Shown: positions 34,165 through 43,089 of the stretch, piece after piece
How positions within the stretch are numbered: the stretch's first letter is position 1
Layout of the letters: each line of letters begins with the position of its first letter
Source: Agromyces lapidis
GTDB lineage: Bacteria; Actinomycetota; Actinomycetes; Actinomycetales; Microbacteriaceae
Reading direction: 5' to 3'
Assembly: GCF_009749405.1 (NCBI RefSeq)
Contig: NZ_WBIQ01000001.1
Location: forward strand, 620,001 to 684,000
DNA: 64,000 nucleotides
Translations under genes and position numbers: made by a program
Notes under the pieces: generated by a model
Databases searched by the model: none
Told to the model about the DNA's origin: nothing
What the model saw: only the letters and a program-made list of their open reading frames with translations

Positions 34165-34193
34165 GGCGCGCGGCGCCGTGGGCGGCGCGCGCC
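34165..34193. terminator. Hairpin between convergent accD1 and MBL genes
   Basis: Eight-bp stem GGCGCGCG/CGCGCGCC with a 13-base loop. Confidence 0.5.
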
Positions 34194-34200
34194 GAACCGG

Positions 34201-34923
34201 TCAGCGCGCGGCGGCCGCCGCGGCTTCGACCTCGCGGATCGCCTCGTCGACCCCGCGGTTCCACGGGGTGCCGTGCCCGGGGAGCACCCACGTGGCGCCG
34301 AGTCCCTCGAGGCGGCGCAGCGAGCCGAGCGCCTCGGCCGGGTCGTCGGTGAACGGTGCGGGCTGCGGGCCGGTCGCGCCGGTGAGCACGTGCCGGGTCG
34401 TGAGCGCGTCGCCGACGAAGACGGCATCGGCGACGGGCACGTGGATCGCGATGCTGCCGGGGGAGTGTCCGGGCATGCTGATCACGCGCGGCGCGCCCGG
34501 AAGGTCGAGCACGTCGCCGTCGTCGACGATGACGACCTCGGCGAGCGGGGTCGTGCGCAGGCCGTTGCGCGTGAGCGCGTACCAGAGGAACTTCGCGGTC
34601 GCCCCGAGTCGCATGCCGCCCCACTCGGGCTTCGTCGACTCCTCGCCGCGAGCGCGTGCGGCGTCGGCGGCGTGCACGAAGACCGGGACGCCGTGGTCGC
34701 GCCGCAGCCGCTCGGCGAATCCGATGTGGTCGGAGTCGCCGTGCGTGAGCACGACGCCGCGCACGTCGGCGAGCGAGCGGCCGATCGCGGAGAGCTCGGC
34801 GGTCAGCTCCTTCCACTGCCCCGCGAGACCCGCGTCGATGACGGTGACGCCCTCGGAGGTGTCGACGAGATAGACCGCGACGATGTCGGAGCCGATGCGG
34901 TGGAGGGAGGGGCCGAGCTTCAT
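34201..34923 (-). CDS. MBL fold metallo-hydrolase
   Basis: A 240-residue metallo-beta-lactamase fold protein. Metal-site motifs are LTHGDSDHIG (HxxxDH-like; the usual HxHxDH lacks the second His, which is Asp here), MPGHSPGS with the third His, FVGDAL with the bridging Asp and VLPGHGTPW with the last His. It is divergent from a TetR regulator and shares with it a pair of GGCTAT palindromes. Its position splits the leucine-catabolic operon. Substrate unknown; glyoxalase II-like or lactonase activity are possibilities only. Confidence 0.88.
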   Translation of the reverse strand: MKLGPSLHRIGSDIVAVYLVDTSEGVTVIDAGLAGQWKELTAELSAIGRSLADVRGVVLTHGDSDHIGFAERLRRDHGVPVFVHAADAARARGEESTKPEWGGMRLGATAKFLWYALTRNGLRTTPLAEVVIVDDGDVLDLPGAPRVISMPGHSPGSIAIHVPVADAVFVGDALTTRHVLTGATGPQPAPFTDDPAEALGSLRRLEGLGATWVLPGHGTPWNRGVDEAIREVEAAAAAAR

Positions 34924-34955
34924 CTGTGTGCCTCGCTTGGGATGGGTGGGAAGTT

Positions 34956-34998
34956 GATGGCTATGCTACATAGCCATCATGGCTATGCGCAATAGCCT
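34956..34998. promoter_or_regulatory. Paired palindromes and -10 between MBL and TetR genes
   Basis: A perfect 10-bp inverted repeat GATGGCTATG-CTA-CATAGCCATC (34956-34978), then a shorter one GGCTAT-GCGCA-ATAGCC (34981-34997). TAGCCT at 34993-34998 is a likely -10 for the TetR gene, giving a leader of roughly 20-28 bases. Confidence 0.78.
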
Positions 34999-35026
34999 AG
35001 AGTCGAATGGTCGAAAGGATCCACCG

Positions 35027-35608
35027 ATGCCGACACCTGAACGCACCTCGCTCGACGCCATCGTCGGCGCCGGGCGCGCCATCCTCGAGGCCGACGGGCT
35101 CGGTGGGCTCACCATGCAGGCCGTCGCCGAGCGCGTGGGCGTGCGCGCCCCGTCGCTCTACAAGCGCGTGCGCAACCGGAGCGAGCTCGTGCGGCTGATC
35201 GCCGTCGCATCGATCGCCGAGCTCGGCGACCGGCTCGACGACGCTCCGCTCGCGCGCGGCGCCGACGATCGTGACGCCGCGGTCGCCGAGGCGGCCCGCC
35301 TCGCCCAGGTCGTGCGGGCGTTCGCGCACGATCGGCCTGCGGCCTATCGCCTGGTCTTCTCGCCGGGAGACGAGTCGGGTCTCGACGTCGAGGTGCTGCG
35401 CGAAGCCAGTGCGCCGCTGCTCGCCGTGGCGGCCGAGCTCGCGGGATCCGGTCACGCCCTCGACGCCGCGCGCACACTCACCGCCTGGGTCACGGGTTTC
35501 ATCAGCATGGAGCTCGCGGGCGCGTTCCGCTTGGGGGGCGACGTCGATCGGGCGTTCGAGTTCGGCATCGAGCGCATCAGCGTCGCGCTCGCGTCGGCGG
35601 CGCGCTGA
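35027..35608 (+). CDS. TetR family regulator (WHG-domain type)
   Basis: A 193-residue TetR regulator. HTH: AILEADGLGGLTMQAVAERVGV with RAPSLYKRVRNRSELVRLIA (about residues 14-55). The C-terminal region with AFAHDRPAAYRLVFSP and LTAWVTGFISMELAGAFRLGG fits the TetR-WHG subgroup. ATG 35027 is supported by AAAGGAT seven bases upstream. It should bind the GGCTAT palindromes at 34956-34997 and control itself and the divergent MBL gene. Confidence 0.88.
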   Translation: MPTPERTSLDAIVGAGRAILEADGLGGLTMQAVAERVGVRAPSLYKRVRNRSELVRLIAVASIAELGDRLDDAPLARGADDRDAAVAEAARLAQVVRAFAHDRPAAYRLVFSPGDESGLDVEVLREASAPLLAVAAELAGSGHALDAARTLTAWVTGFISMELAGAFRLGGDVDRAFEFGIERISVALASAAR

Positions 35609-35632
35609 GGCGGCACGCTGAGGCGTCACCCC

Positions 35633-35684
35633 TTGCGATTCCAGTTAACGAGCACTAACATCGAATCCAGTTAGTGCGCGTTAA
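35633..35684 (+). promoter_or_regulatory. accA operon promoter with two TetR palindromes
   Basis: -35 TTGCGA (35633-35638), 17 bp, -10 TAACAT (35656-35661). Palindromes TTAACGAGCACTAA (35645-35658) and TTAGTGCGCGTTAA (35671-35684) are 26 bp apart. Sequence and geometry match the site at 32406-32459, so one regulator should control both. Confidence 0.82.
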
Positions 35685-35718
35685 CTGATCTGCGCACCTC
35701 GAGCGCAGGGAGGCGCGG

Positions 35719-37758
35719 ATGGGCACGGGCGACGCCGTCATCGAAGAACGACCGCCGCGCCCCTTCGACCGGGTGCTCGTCGCAAACCGCGGCGAGATCG
35801 CCGTGCGGGTCATCCGCACGCTGCGCCGCCTCGGCATCCGCTCGATCGCCGTCTTCTCCGACGCCGACGCCGACGCGCCCCACGTGCGCCTCGCCGACGA
35901 GGCCGTACGCATCGGGCCGGCCGCCGCCGCCGAGAGCTATCTCGACCCTGCGCGAATCATCGCGGCGGCGCGCGAGCGCGGCGCCCAGGCGATCCACCCC
36001 GGCTACGGCTTCCTCTCCGAGCACGCCGGTTTCGCCGCCGCATGCCGCGACGCCGGCATCGTCTTCGTCGGGCCCGGGGTCGAGGCGCTCGACATCATGG
36101 GCGACAAGATCCGGGCGAAGCGGCACGTCGAGGCATCCGGCGTGCCGACCGTGCCCGGCATCGCCGACCCGACCCTCGACGACGCCGCGCTCGCCGCGGC
36201 CGGCGAGTCGATCGGCTACCCGCTGCTCGTGAAGCCGAGCGCCGGCGGCGGCGGCAAGGGCATGCAGATCGCCCGCGATGCGCGGGAGCTCGCCACCGCC
36301 ATCCCCGCGGCCAGGCGCGTCGCGCTGGCCGCCTTCGGCGACGACACGCTGCTGCTCGAACGGCTCATCGAACGCCCGCGCCACATCGAGGTGCAGGTGC
36401 TCGCCGACGAGGTCGGCGGCGTCATCCACCTCGGTGAACGCGAGTGCTCGCTGCAGCGCCGCCACCAGAAGGTCATCGAAGAGGCCCCGTCGGCCCTGCT
36501 CGACGACGCGACGCGCGCGCGCATCGGGCAGTCGGCGTGCGACGCCGCACGCAGCGTCGACTACCGCGGCGCCGGCACGGTCGAGTTCCTCGTGTCCGAC
36601 GCAGCCCCCGAGGAGTTCTTCTTCATCGAGATGAACACGCGGCTCCAGGTCGAGCACCCGGTCACCGAGCTCGTGACGGGCGTCGACCTCGTCGAGCAGC
36701 AGCTGCGCGTCGCGGCGGGCCAGCCGCTCGCGCTGCGTCAGCACGACGTGCACCTCACGGGCCACGCGATCGAGGCGCGCGTCTACGCGGAGAGCCCCGA
36801 GCGCGGCTTCCTGCCGTCGACCGGCGAACTGCTCGTCTGGCGCGAGCCAGGCGGCGAAGGCGTGCGCGTCGACGGCGGCATCCGCTCGGGCCAGCAGATC
36901 ACCGCCGACTACGACCCCATGCTCGCGAAGGTCATCGCGCACGGCGCCGACCGTGCCGAGGCGCTCGCACGACTCGACGCCGCGCTCTCCGAGACCGTGG
37001 TGCTCGGCGTCGACACGAACCTCGCGTTCCTGCGCCGGTTGCTCGCCGAACCGGCGGTGCAGCGCGGCGACCTCGACACCGGGCTCATCGACCGCATGCC
37101 GGAACCCGAGTCCGATGCGATCCCGAACGAGGTGCTCGCCGCGGCCGAGGGCGTTCGCACCGCGACAGCGGTCGCGGCGGCACGAGCCGCCGGCGGCCAC
37201 GCCTGGCAGACGGCGGTCGGCTGGGCCGCGGGAGGGGGCGCCGGCCGCGGCGCGCTCGAGCGCGACACGGCCGCGAACGCGCACGCAGACGCCGTCGCAA
37301 CCGACACCGACGGCGCCCTCTGGCTGCACGGCCCGCTCGGCACCTGGCGCGTCCCCGCCGTCGACCGCCGTGCCGCGCTCGACGCCCGTCTCGCGATGAT
37401 CGAACGCGGCGGGCTCGCGGATCCCGAACTGCGCGCGCCCATGCCCGGCACCGTGACCGCCGTGCTCGTCGCCGACGGCGACCGCGTCGAACCGGGCGAC
37501 GCCGTCGTCGCGATCGAGGCGATGAAGATGGAGCACCGCGTGACGGCTCCCGTCGCCGGCATCGTTCGGCTCGCGGTCGCGATGGGCGCGCAGGTGTCGC
37601 GCGACCAGCCCGTCGCCCGCGTCGAGTCCGACCACGAGGCATCCGCCGTCGAGGCACCCGGCGACGCCGAGGCTCCGGCGGAGACGAACACCACGACCCC
37701 CGAAGCATCGGGCGCACCCCACGAGGGCGCGCACCCGACCGCACCCCACCAGAAATGA
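35719..37758 (+). CDS. accA1: Acyl-CoA carboxylase alpha subunit (biotin carboxylase/BCCP fusion)
   Basis: A 679-residue alpha subunit: biotin carboxylase N-domain ([20 protein letters not shown]), ATP-grasp with [11 protein letters not shown] (about 172-182) and [18 protein letters not shown], the [14 protein letters not shown] segment (about 310-323), and a C-terminal biotinyl domain with EAMKMEH (biotin Lys near 603) followed by an acidic/Ala tail of about 50 residues. With accD1 it would form 3-methylcrotonyl-CoA carboxylase. It is the first gene of the second half of the leucine operon; its stop overlaps an ATG of the next gene. Confidence 0.93.
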   Translation: MGTGDAVIEERPPRPFDRVLVANRGEIAVRVIRTLRRLGIRSIAVFSDADADAPHVRLADEAVRIGPAAAAESYLDPARIIAAARERGAQAIHPGYGFLSEHAGFAAACRDAGIVFVGPGVEALDIMGDKIRAKRHVEASGVPTVPGIADPTLDDAALAAAGESIGYPLLVKPSAGGGGKGMQIARDARELATAIPAARRVALAAFGDDTLLLERLIERPRHIEVQVLADEVGGVIHLGERECSLQRRHQKVIEEAPSALLDDATRARIGQSACDAARSVDYRGAGTVEFLVSDAAPEEFFFIEMNTRLQVEHPVTELVTGVDLVEQQLRVAAGQPLALRQHDVHLTGHAIEARVYAESPERGFLPSTGELLVWREPGGEGVRVDGGIRSGQQITADYDPMLAKVIAHGADRAEALARLDAALSETVVLGVDTNLAFLRRLLAEPAVQRGDLDTGLIDRMPEPESDAIPNEVLAAAEGVRTATAVAAARAAGGHAWQTAVGWAAGGGAGRGALERDTAANAHADAVATDTDGALWLHGPLGTWRVPAVDRRAALDARLAMIERGGLADPELRAPMPGTVTAVLVADGDRVEPGDAVVAIEAMKMEHRVTAPVAGIVRLAVAMGAQVSRDQPVARVESDHEASAVEAPGDAEAPAETNTTTPEASGAPHEGAHPTAPHQK

Positions 37759-37769
37759 GGAGCACGACC

Positions 37770-38936
37770 GTGAGCACCGAGCTGAGCGCCGAGGAACAGC
37801 AGCTGTACGACATGGTCTGCGAGTTCGCCGACACCGTCGTCGCCCCGCAGTCCTACGAGGCCGACCGCACCCACACGCTCTCGATGGATGTGGTCTCCCA
37901 GATGGGCGAACTCGGGCTGTTCGGCCTGCCGTTCCCCGAGGAGGTCGGCGGTCAGGGCGGCGACTACCTGGCGCTGTGCCTCGCGATCGAGGCGCTCGCC
38001 CGCGTCGACCAGTCGATCGCGATCACGCTCGAGGCGGCCGTCGGCCTCGGCGCGATGCCGATCTACCGCCACGGCACCGAGGCGCAGAAGGCCGAGCTCC
38101 TGCCCGACCTCGTGGCCGGGCGCGCGCTCGCCGGATTCGGTCTCACCGAGTCCGAGGCGGGCTCCGACGCCGGCGCGACGCGCACGACCGCGGTGCTCGA
38201 CGGCGACGAGTGGGTCGTCAACGGCTCGAAGCAGTTCATCACCAACTCGGGAACGCCGATCACGAGGTTCGTCACGGTCACCGCGGTGACGGGCGAGCGC
38301 ACCCGCTCCGACGGTTCGGTCTCGAAGGAGCTCTCGACCATCATCGTGCCGAACGGGACGCCCGGATTCACGATCGCCCCCGGCTACGACAAGTCGGGCT
38401 GGCGCGCGTCCGACACCCACCCGCTGACCTTCGACGACGTGCGCGTGCCCGCGGCGAACCTGCTCGGCGAACGCGGTCGCGGCTTCGCCAACTTCCTGCG
38501 CACGCTCGACGAGGGGCGCATCGCGATCGCCGCGCTCGCGACCGGGGTCGCGCAGGGCTGCCTCGACGAAGCACTCGCCTACGCGAAGACCCGCAACGTC
38601 TTCGGCGTTCCGATCGCCTCGCACCAGTACATCGCCTTCACGATCGCCCAGATGCAGGCCCGCGTGTACACCTCGCGCCTCGCCTGGCACGACGCGGCCC
38701 GACGGGTCGACGCCGGCCTGCCGTTCAAGAAGGAGGCCGCGATGGCGAAGCTCGTCTCGAGCGACGCCGCGATGCTCAACTCGCGCGACGCCACCCAGAT
38801 CTTCGGCGGCATGGGCTTCATGAACGAGAGCCTCGTGGCCCGGCACTACCGCGACTCGAAGATCCTCGAGATCGGCGAGGGCACGAACGAGGTGCAGCTC
38901 ATGGTCATCGCGCGCGAGCTGGGTCTCGCGGGGTAG
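37770..38936 (+). CDS. Acyl-CoA dehydrogenase (isovaleryl-CoA dehydrogenase candidate)
   Basis: A 388-residue FAD-dependent acyl-CoA dehydrogenase: N-terminal helical domain, GFGLTESEAGSDAGATRT (flavin/substrate site), FITNSG, the TRNVFGVPIASHQ segment and the C-terminal IFGGMGFMNESLVARHYRD and EIGEGTNEVQ. In the M. tuberculosis counterpart locus this is fadE19. Context indicates oxidation of isovaleryl-CoA to 3-methylcrotonyl-CoA, substrate for the adjacent carboxylase. GTG 37770 is preferred because AGGAG lies seven bases upstream; ATG 37755, overlapping the accA1 stop, would add five residues. Confidence 0.92.
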   Translation: MSTELSAEEQQLYDMVCEFADTVVAPQSYEADRTHTLSMDVVSQMGELGLFGLPFPEEVGGQGGDYLALCLAIEALARVDQSIAITLEAAVGLGAMPIYRHGTEAQKAELLPDLVAGRALAGFGLTESEAGSDAGATRTTAVLDGDEWVVNGSKQFITNSGTPITRFVTVTAVTGERTRSDGSVSKELSTIIVPNGTPGFTIAPGYDKSGWRASDTHPLTFDDVRVPAANLLGERGRGFANFLRTLDEGRIAIAALATGVAQGCLDEALAYAKTRNVFGVPIASHQYIAFTIAQMQARVYTSRLAWHDAARRVDAGLPFKKEAAMAKLVSSDAAMLNSRDATQIFGGMGFMNESLVARHYRDSKILEIGEGTNEVQLMVIARELGLAG

Positions 38937-38990
38937 CGTTCGAATCGAGCAGGATGCCGCGGGGCGCCCCGTGGCGGGAGGGAGCGGCTG

Positions 38991-39575
38991 ATGGCCGGGG
39001 GATCGACCGAGCTGCCCGAGGTGCACCGCGAGGTGCTGCAGCGCGGACTCTGGTTCGAGGAGTTCGAACCGGGCACCCGTTACCTGCATCGACCGGGTCG
39101 CACCGTGACCGAGGCCGACAACGTGCTGTTCACGACGCTGACGATGAACACGCAGTCGCTGCATCTCGACGCCGCGTGGGCCGAGACGCAGCCGTTCGGC
39201 GAGCGGCTCATGAACTCGATGTTCACGCTGGCGACGATCGTGGGCGCCTCGGTGGCGCAGCTCACGCAGGGCACGATCGTCGCGAACCTCGGTTTCACCG
39301 AGGTCGCGTTCCCGGCGCCGCTGTACCACGGCGACACGCTCTACAGCGAGACCGTCGTCGTCGAGGTGCGCGAATCCGCGTCGCGGCCGGGGCAGGGCAT
39401 CGTCACGCTCCAGCACGTCGGCCGGAACCAGCACGGCGTCGAGGTCGCCCGCGCCCGCCGCTCCGTCCTCATGTGGATGCGCGAGGCGGGGGAGCGGCAG
39501 GCGGCCGCGCCGGCGGCGCCCGCGCGCGGGGCACGGCGGGCCGCGGCGCACGGGGACACCGACGAGGAGGAATGA
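38991..39575 (+). CDS. MaoC-family hydratase
   Basis: A 194-residue hot-dog-fold protein of the MaoC dehydratase group: FEEFEPGTRYLHRPGRTVTEADNVLFTTLT carries the hydratase motif around Asp and the downstream LHLDAAWAE His, followed by the AQLTQGTIVANLGFTEVAFPAPLY core. It is the equivalent of Rv2499c. In this pathway it would hydrate 3-methylglutaconyl-CoA to HMG-CoA, and possibly itaconyl/mesaconyl-CoA. The C-terminal 25 residues are Ala/Arg-rich. Its stop overlaps the start of the CitE-like gene. Confidence 0.9.
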   Translation: MAGGSTELPEVHREVLQRGLWFEEFEPGTRYLHRPGRTVTEADNVLFTTLTMNTQSLHLDAAWAETQPFGERLMNSMFTLATIVGASVAQLTQGTIVANLGFTEVAFPAPLYHGDTLYSETVVVEVRESASRPGQGIVTLQHVGRNQHGVEVARARRSVLMWMREAGERQAAAPAAPARGARRAAAHGDTDEEE

Positions 39576-40387
39576 TGTCGACGCATCCGGTATTCCGTTT
39601 CGGCCCCGCGATCCTCTTCTGCCCGGCCGATCGCCCCGAGCGCTACGCGAAGGCCCTCGACCGGGCCGACGCCGTGATCATCGACCTCGAGGACGCGGTC
39701 GCTCCCGACGCGAAGCACGCGGCGAGGGTCGCGCTCGTCTCGACGCCGCTCGACCCCGAGCGGGTGATCGTGCGGGTGAACCCTGCGAGCGGCGACGGAT
39801 TCGCCGACGACCTCGCCGCGCTCGCCGCGACCGACTACCGCACGGTGATGCTCGCGAAGTGCGAGGGCACCGCCGATCTCGTCGACCTCGCCGAGTTCGA
39901 GGTGATCGCGCTCTGCGAGACCGCGAAGGGGGTGCTCGCCGCGCCCGAGATCGCCGCGATTCCGAACGTGTCGGCGCTCATGTGGGGCGCAGAGGACCTC
40001 GTCGCCTCGCTCGGCGGGTCGTCGAGCCGGGTGGCCGACGGGTCGTACCGCGAGGTCGCCCGGCATGCGCGCTCGCGCGTGCTGCTCGCGGCCGGAGCGC
40101 ACGGCCTCGCCGCGATCGACGCGGTGCACCTCGATATCGCCGACACCGAGGGCCTCCGTGACGAGGCCGAGGATGCCGCGGCCGTCGGGTTCGCCGCGAC
40201 CGCGTGCATCCACCCCGCACAGGTCGAGGTGGTGCGGCAGGCGTACCGGCCGAGCCCCGATCGGCTCGAGTGGGCGCGCTCGGTGCTCGAGGCGGCGCGG
40301 GGCGAGCGGGGGGTCTTCGCGTTCCGTGGCGCGATGGTCGATGCGCCGTTGCTCGCGCAGGCCGAGGCGGTCCTGCGTCGCGCGTGA
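39572..40387 (+). CDS. CitE-like beta-hydroxyacyl-CoA lyase
   Basis: A 271-residue HpcH/HpaI-CitE TIM-barrel lyase, Mg-dependent. Motifs: FCPADRPERYAKAL, VIIDLEDAVAPDAK, CETAKGVL with a metal-binding Glu and WGAEDLVASLGG with the metal-binding Asp. It corresponds to Rv2498c, which has been characterised as a lyase for HMG-CoA and citramalyl-CoA in leucine catabolism and itaconate dissimilation; that function is inferred here from identical context. GAGGAGG precedes; two adjacent ATGs (39572, 39575) are possible starts. Confidence 0.9.
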   Translation: MMSTHPVFRFGPAILFCPADRPERYAKALDRADAVIIDLEDAVAPDAKHAARVALVSTPLDPERVIVRVNPASGDGFADDLAALAATDYRTVMLAKCEGTADLVDLAEFEVIALCETAKGVLAAPEIAAIPNVSALMWGAEDLVASLGGSSSRVADGSYREVARHARSRVLLAAGAHGLAAIDAVHLDIADTEGLRDEAEDAAAVGFAATACIHPAQVEVVRQAYRPSPDRLEWARSVLEAARGERGVFAFRGAMVDAPLLAQAEAVLRRA

Positions 40388-40523
40388 CCGTCCCCGATGA
40401 GGGCACGGATCCGGGTCGTCATCAAACGATTCGATAACGGTTCATCCGTTGTTGCGTCGTCAGCACCCGAAACGGGGGACGGCCTGCGTATTCTCGAACC
40501 CAATCCTGGGGAGGAGGGGACGC

Positions 40524-41630
40524 GTGGCGAGACGACACAGCTACCGGCCGGGTTCGGCGAGCGTTGCGGGGGCAGCGGTCGTCGAGTACGAGATCGACGA
40601 GTTCGCGAGCGAGGCGGGCACGGGGGCATCCGGCGCGATCATGAGCGGAGACGCCGCGCGCGCACGCGTCGAGACGATCGCGTCCAACCCGTTGTCGGGG
40701 CCCATCACGGTTCCCGCCCGCGTCGCGATCGGCGACACGGGACTCACGGCGCATCCGATCGTGCTGGGCGCGAGCACCTTCGGGTGGACGCTCGGCGCTG
40801 AGCAGGCCTTCGCCGTGCTCGATCGCTTCGTCGCCGTCGGCGGCTCGCTCATCGACACGGCCGACAGCTACGCCGCCGGGCGGAGCGAGTCGATCCTCGG
40901 CATGTGGATGGACTCGAGGGGCACCCGCGACCGGGTTCACGTCATGACGAAGATCGGTCGCCACCCCGACGCCGCCGGACTCGCGCCCGCGCAGATCAAC
41001 ACCGCGGTCGACGCCTCGCTCATGCGGCTCGGCGTCGAGCGCCTCGAGCTCGTGCACTTCCACGGCGAAGACCCCGAGGTGCCCCTGGAGGAGAGCCTCG
41101 GCGCGATCGACGCCCTCATCGCTGCGGGCAAGGTCGGCGCGATCGGCGCCTCCGACTTCAGCCCCGAGCGCCTCATCGAGGCCCGGGTGCTCGGCGCGAA
41201 CGGGCTGCCGCGCTTCCAGGCGTTCACGACCCGCTACAACCTGATGGAGCGTCGTCCCTTCGAAGGGGCGCCCGAACTCGTGGCGCACGCGCAGGGCCTC
41301 GCGGTGCTGCCGTACTTCGCGCTCGCGAACGGCTTCCTCGGCGGCCAGGTGCGCCGTCGCGCCGATGTCCGGCACGATGCCCGTGGGGCGCGCCAGGCGC
41401 ACCACCTCGGTCGTCGAGGACACCGGGTGCTCGCCGCGCTCGACGCCGTGGCCTTCGCCCGGGGAGTGCAGCCCGCGACGATCGCCCTCGCGTGGCTGCT
41501 CGCGAAGCCGACCGTGGCGGCGCCGGTTGCGAGTGCGACGAAGCCCGAACAGGTCGATGCGCTGCTCGCCGCTGCCGCGGTCGAGCTGACCCGATCCGAA
41601 CTCGTCGAACTCGATCGCGCCTCGGCGTGA
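40524..41630 (+). CDS. Aldo/keto reductase
   Basis: A 368-residue AKR-fold protein. Catalytic tetrad residues appear in LIDTADSYAAGRSE (Asp, Tyr), HVMTKIGRH (Lys) and LVHFHGED (His); the NADPH-site segments are IGASDFSPERL and the C-terminal AWLLAKPTVAAPVASATKPEQ. GTG 40524 has a very strong GAGGAGGGG site six bases upstream and gives a 50-residue extension before the barrel; ATG 40641 would trim it. AACGG-TTCAT-CCGTT (40436-40450) upstream is a possible small operator. Substrate unknown. Confidence 0.87.
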   Translation: MARRHSYRPGSASVAGAAVVEYEIDEFASEAGTGASGAIMSGDAARARVETIASNPLSGPITVPARVAIGDTGLTAHPIVLGASTFGWTLGAEQAFAVLDRFVAVGGSLIDTADSYAAGRSESILGMWMDSRGTRDRVHVMTKIGRHPDAAGLAPAQINTAVDASLMRLGVERLELVHFHGEDPEVPLEESLGAIDALIAAGKVGAIGASDFSPERLIEARVLGANGLPRFQAFTTRYNLMERRPFEGAPELVAHAQGLAVLPYFALANGFLGGQVRRRADVRHDARGARQAHHLGRRGHRVLAALDAVAFARGVQPATIALAWLLAKPTVAAPVASATKPEQVDALLAAAAVELTRSELVELDRASA

Positions 41631-41661
41631 TCCCGACCCTGCGTTCGACGGGGGAGTGACA

Positions 41662-41667
41662 TAGGCT
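41662..41667 (+). promoter_or_regulatory. -10 element of a leaderless promoter
   Basis: TAGGCT, 7 nt before ATG 41675. Confidence 0.6.
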
Positions 41668-41674
41668 GTTCAGG

Positions 41675-43060
41675 ATGAACGGCGCCGTCGACCTCCCTCT
41701 CGGCCAGGCCGAGCTCTCCTTCGAGGCGACGGGCGGCTCGCGCGTGCGACGTTCGGTGCTCCCCTCGGGGGTGCGCGTGCTCAGCGAGCAGGTTCCCGGC
41801 AGCCGCAGCGCGACGATCGGTTTCTGGGTCGCGGTCGGTTCGCGTGACGAGCAGCATGCGGATGCCTCGGGCCCCGCGAGTCTCGGGTCGACCCACTTCC
41901 TCGAGCACCTCCTCTTCAAGGGCACTCCGAGCCGCACCGCGCTCGACATCGCGATCTCCTTCGACGCGGTCGGCGGCGAGCACAACGCGCTCACCGCGAA
42001 GGAGTACACCTGCTACTACGCCAAGGTGCAGGACCGAGACCTGCCGATGGCGATCACCGTGCTCGCCGACATGTTCACCTCCTCGCTCCTCGACCCCGGC
42101 GAATTCGAGACCGAGCGCGGGGTGATCCTCGAAGAGCTGTCGATGGCGGGCGACGACCCCGCCGACGTCGCGAACGAGCGCTTCTTCCAGGCCGTGCTCG
42201 GCGCCCACCCGCTCGGCCGCCCGATCGGCGGCAACACCGGCACCATCCAGGCAGCCACCCGCGGCGCGGTCGCCGAGCACTACCGGGCGAACTACCGCCC
42301 GCAAGACCTGGTCGTGAGCGTCGCCGGCGCCGTCGACCACGACGAGCTCATCGCCGAGCTCGGCCGCGCGCTCACCGCCGGCGGCTGGAACCTCGACGAG
42401 CCGGGCGAGCCCGTCGCGCGTCGGGCGATCCTGCCCGCGGCGCTTGCGCCGGGGCAGCCGCTGACGGTCGTCGAACGTCCCACCGAGCAGGTGAACCTGC
42501 TCCTCGGTGCGCCTGCGCTCGTCGCGACCGACGAGCGCAGGGTGACCATGAGCGTGCTCAACGCGATCTTCGGGTCGGGCATGTCGTCGCGCCTGTTCCA
42601 GCAGATCCGCGAGCGGCGCGGCCTCGCGTACTCCGTCTACTCCTTCGCGCCGGCGTACTCCGATGCGGGGCTCTTCGGCATGTATGCGGGGTGCGCACCG
42701 GCCAAGGCCGGTACCGTCGCGCTCCTCATGCGCGAAGAGCTCGACCGCCTCGCCCGAGACGGCGTGACGGCCGATGAGCTGCGCCGCGCCGCAGGCCAGC
42801 TCGCCGGCGCATCGGCCCTCGCGCTCGAAGACTCCGACACGCGCATGTCGAGACTCGGGCGCTCCGAACTCACGCTCGGCGAATTCGTCGACCTCGACGA
42901 GGCGCTCCGGCGCGTCGCACGCGTCACCGTCGACGACGTGCAGGCGCTCGCGAGCGACCTCGCCGCCCAGCCGTTCTCGCTCGTCGCCGTCGGCGCGATC
43001 GACGAATCGGCGTTCACCGGCGCAGCCGATCAGCTCGCGCCGAGCACCGACGTCGCCTGA
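41675..43060 (+). CDS. M16 family metallopeptidase (processing-peptidase-like)
   Basis: A 461-residue inverzincin. The inverted zinc motif HFLEH is at about residues 73-77 in STHFLEHLLFKGT, the third ligand in GGEHNALTAKEYTCYYA, and the second M16 domain includes RLFQQIRERRGLAYSVYSF. All catalytic residues are present. No signal peptide; it resembles the single-chain actinobacterial homologues of mitochondrial processing peptidase, often located near pnp or dapB-region genes. The next gene starts 29 bp downstream. Confidence 0.93.
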   Translation: MNGAVDLPLGQAELSFEATGGSRVRRSVLPSGVRVLSEQVPGSRSATIGFWVAVGSRDEQHADASGPASLGSTHFLEHLLFKGTPSRTALDIAISFDAVGGEHNALTAKEYTCYYAKVQDRDLPMAITVLADMFTSSLLDPGEFETERGVILEELSMAGDDPADVANERFFQAVLGAHPLGRPIGGNTGTIQAATRGAVAEHYRANYRPQDLVVSVAGAVDHDELIAELGRALTAGGWNLDEPGEPVARRAILPAALAPGQPLTVVERPTEQVNLLLGAPALVATDERRVTMSVLNAIFGSGMSSRLFQQIRERRGLAYSVYSFAPAYSDAGLFGMYAGCAPAKAGTVALLMREELDRLARDGVTADELRRAAGQLAGASALALEDSDTRMSRLGRSELTLGEFVDLDEALRRVARVTVDDVQALASDLAAQPFSLVAVGAIDESAFTGAADQLAPSTDVA

Positions 43061-43089
43061 GCGACGCGACCCCCTACAGGAGCAAGCCC

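Noticed and set aside
40436..40450. AACGG-TTCAT-CCGTT inverted repeat upstream of the aldo/keto reductase
   Set aside because: Only 5-bp arms and no neighbouring regulator; noted under that gene but not called as an operator.
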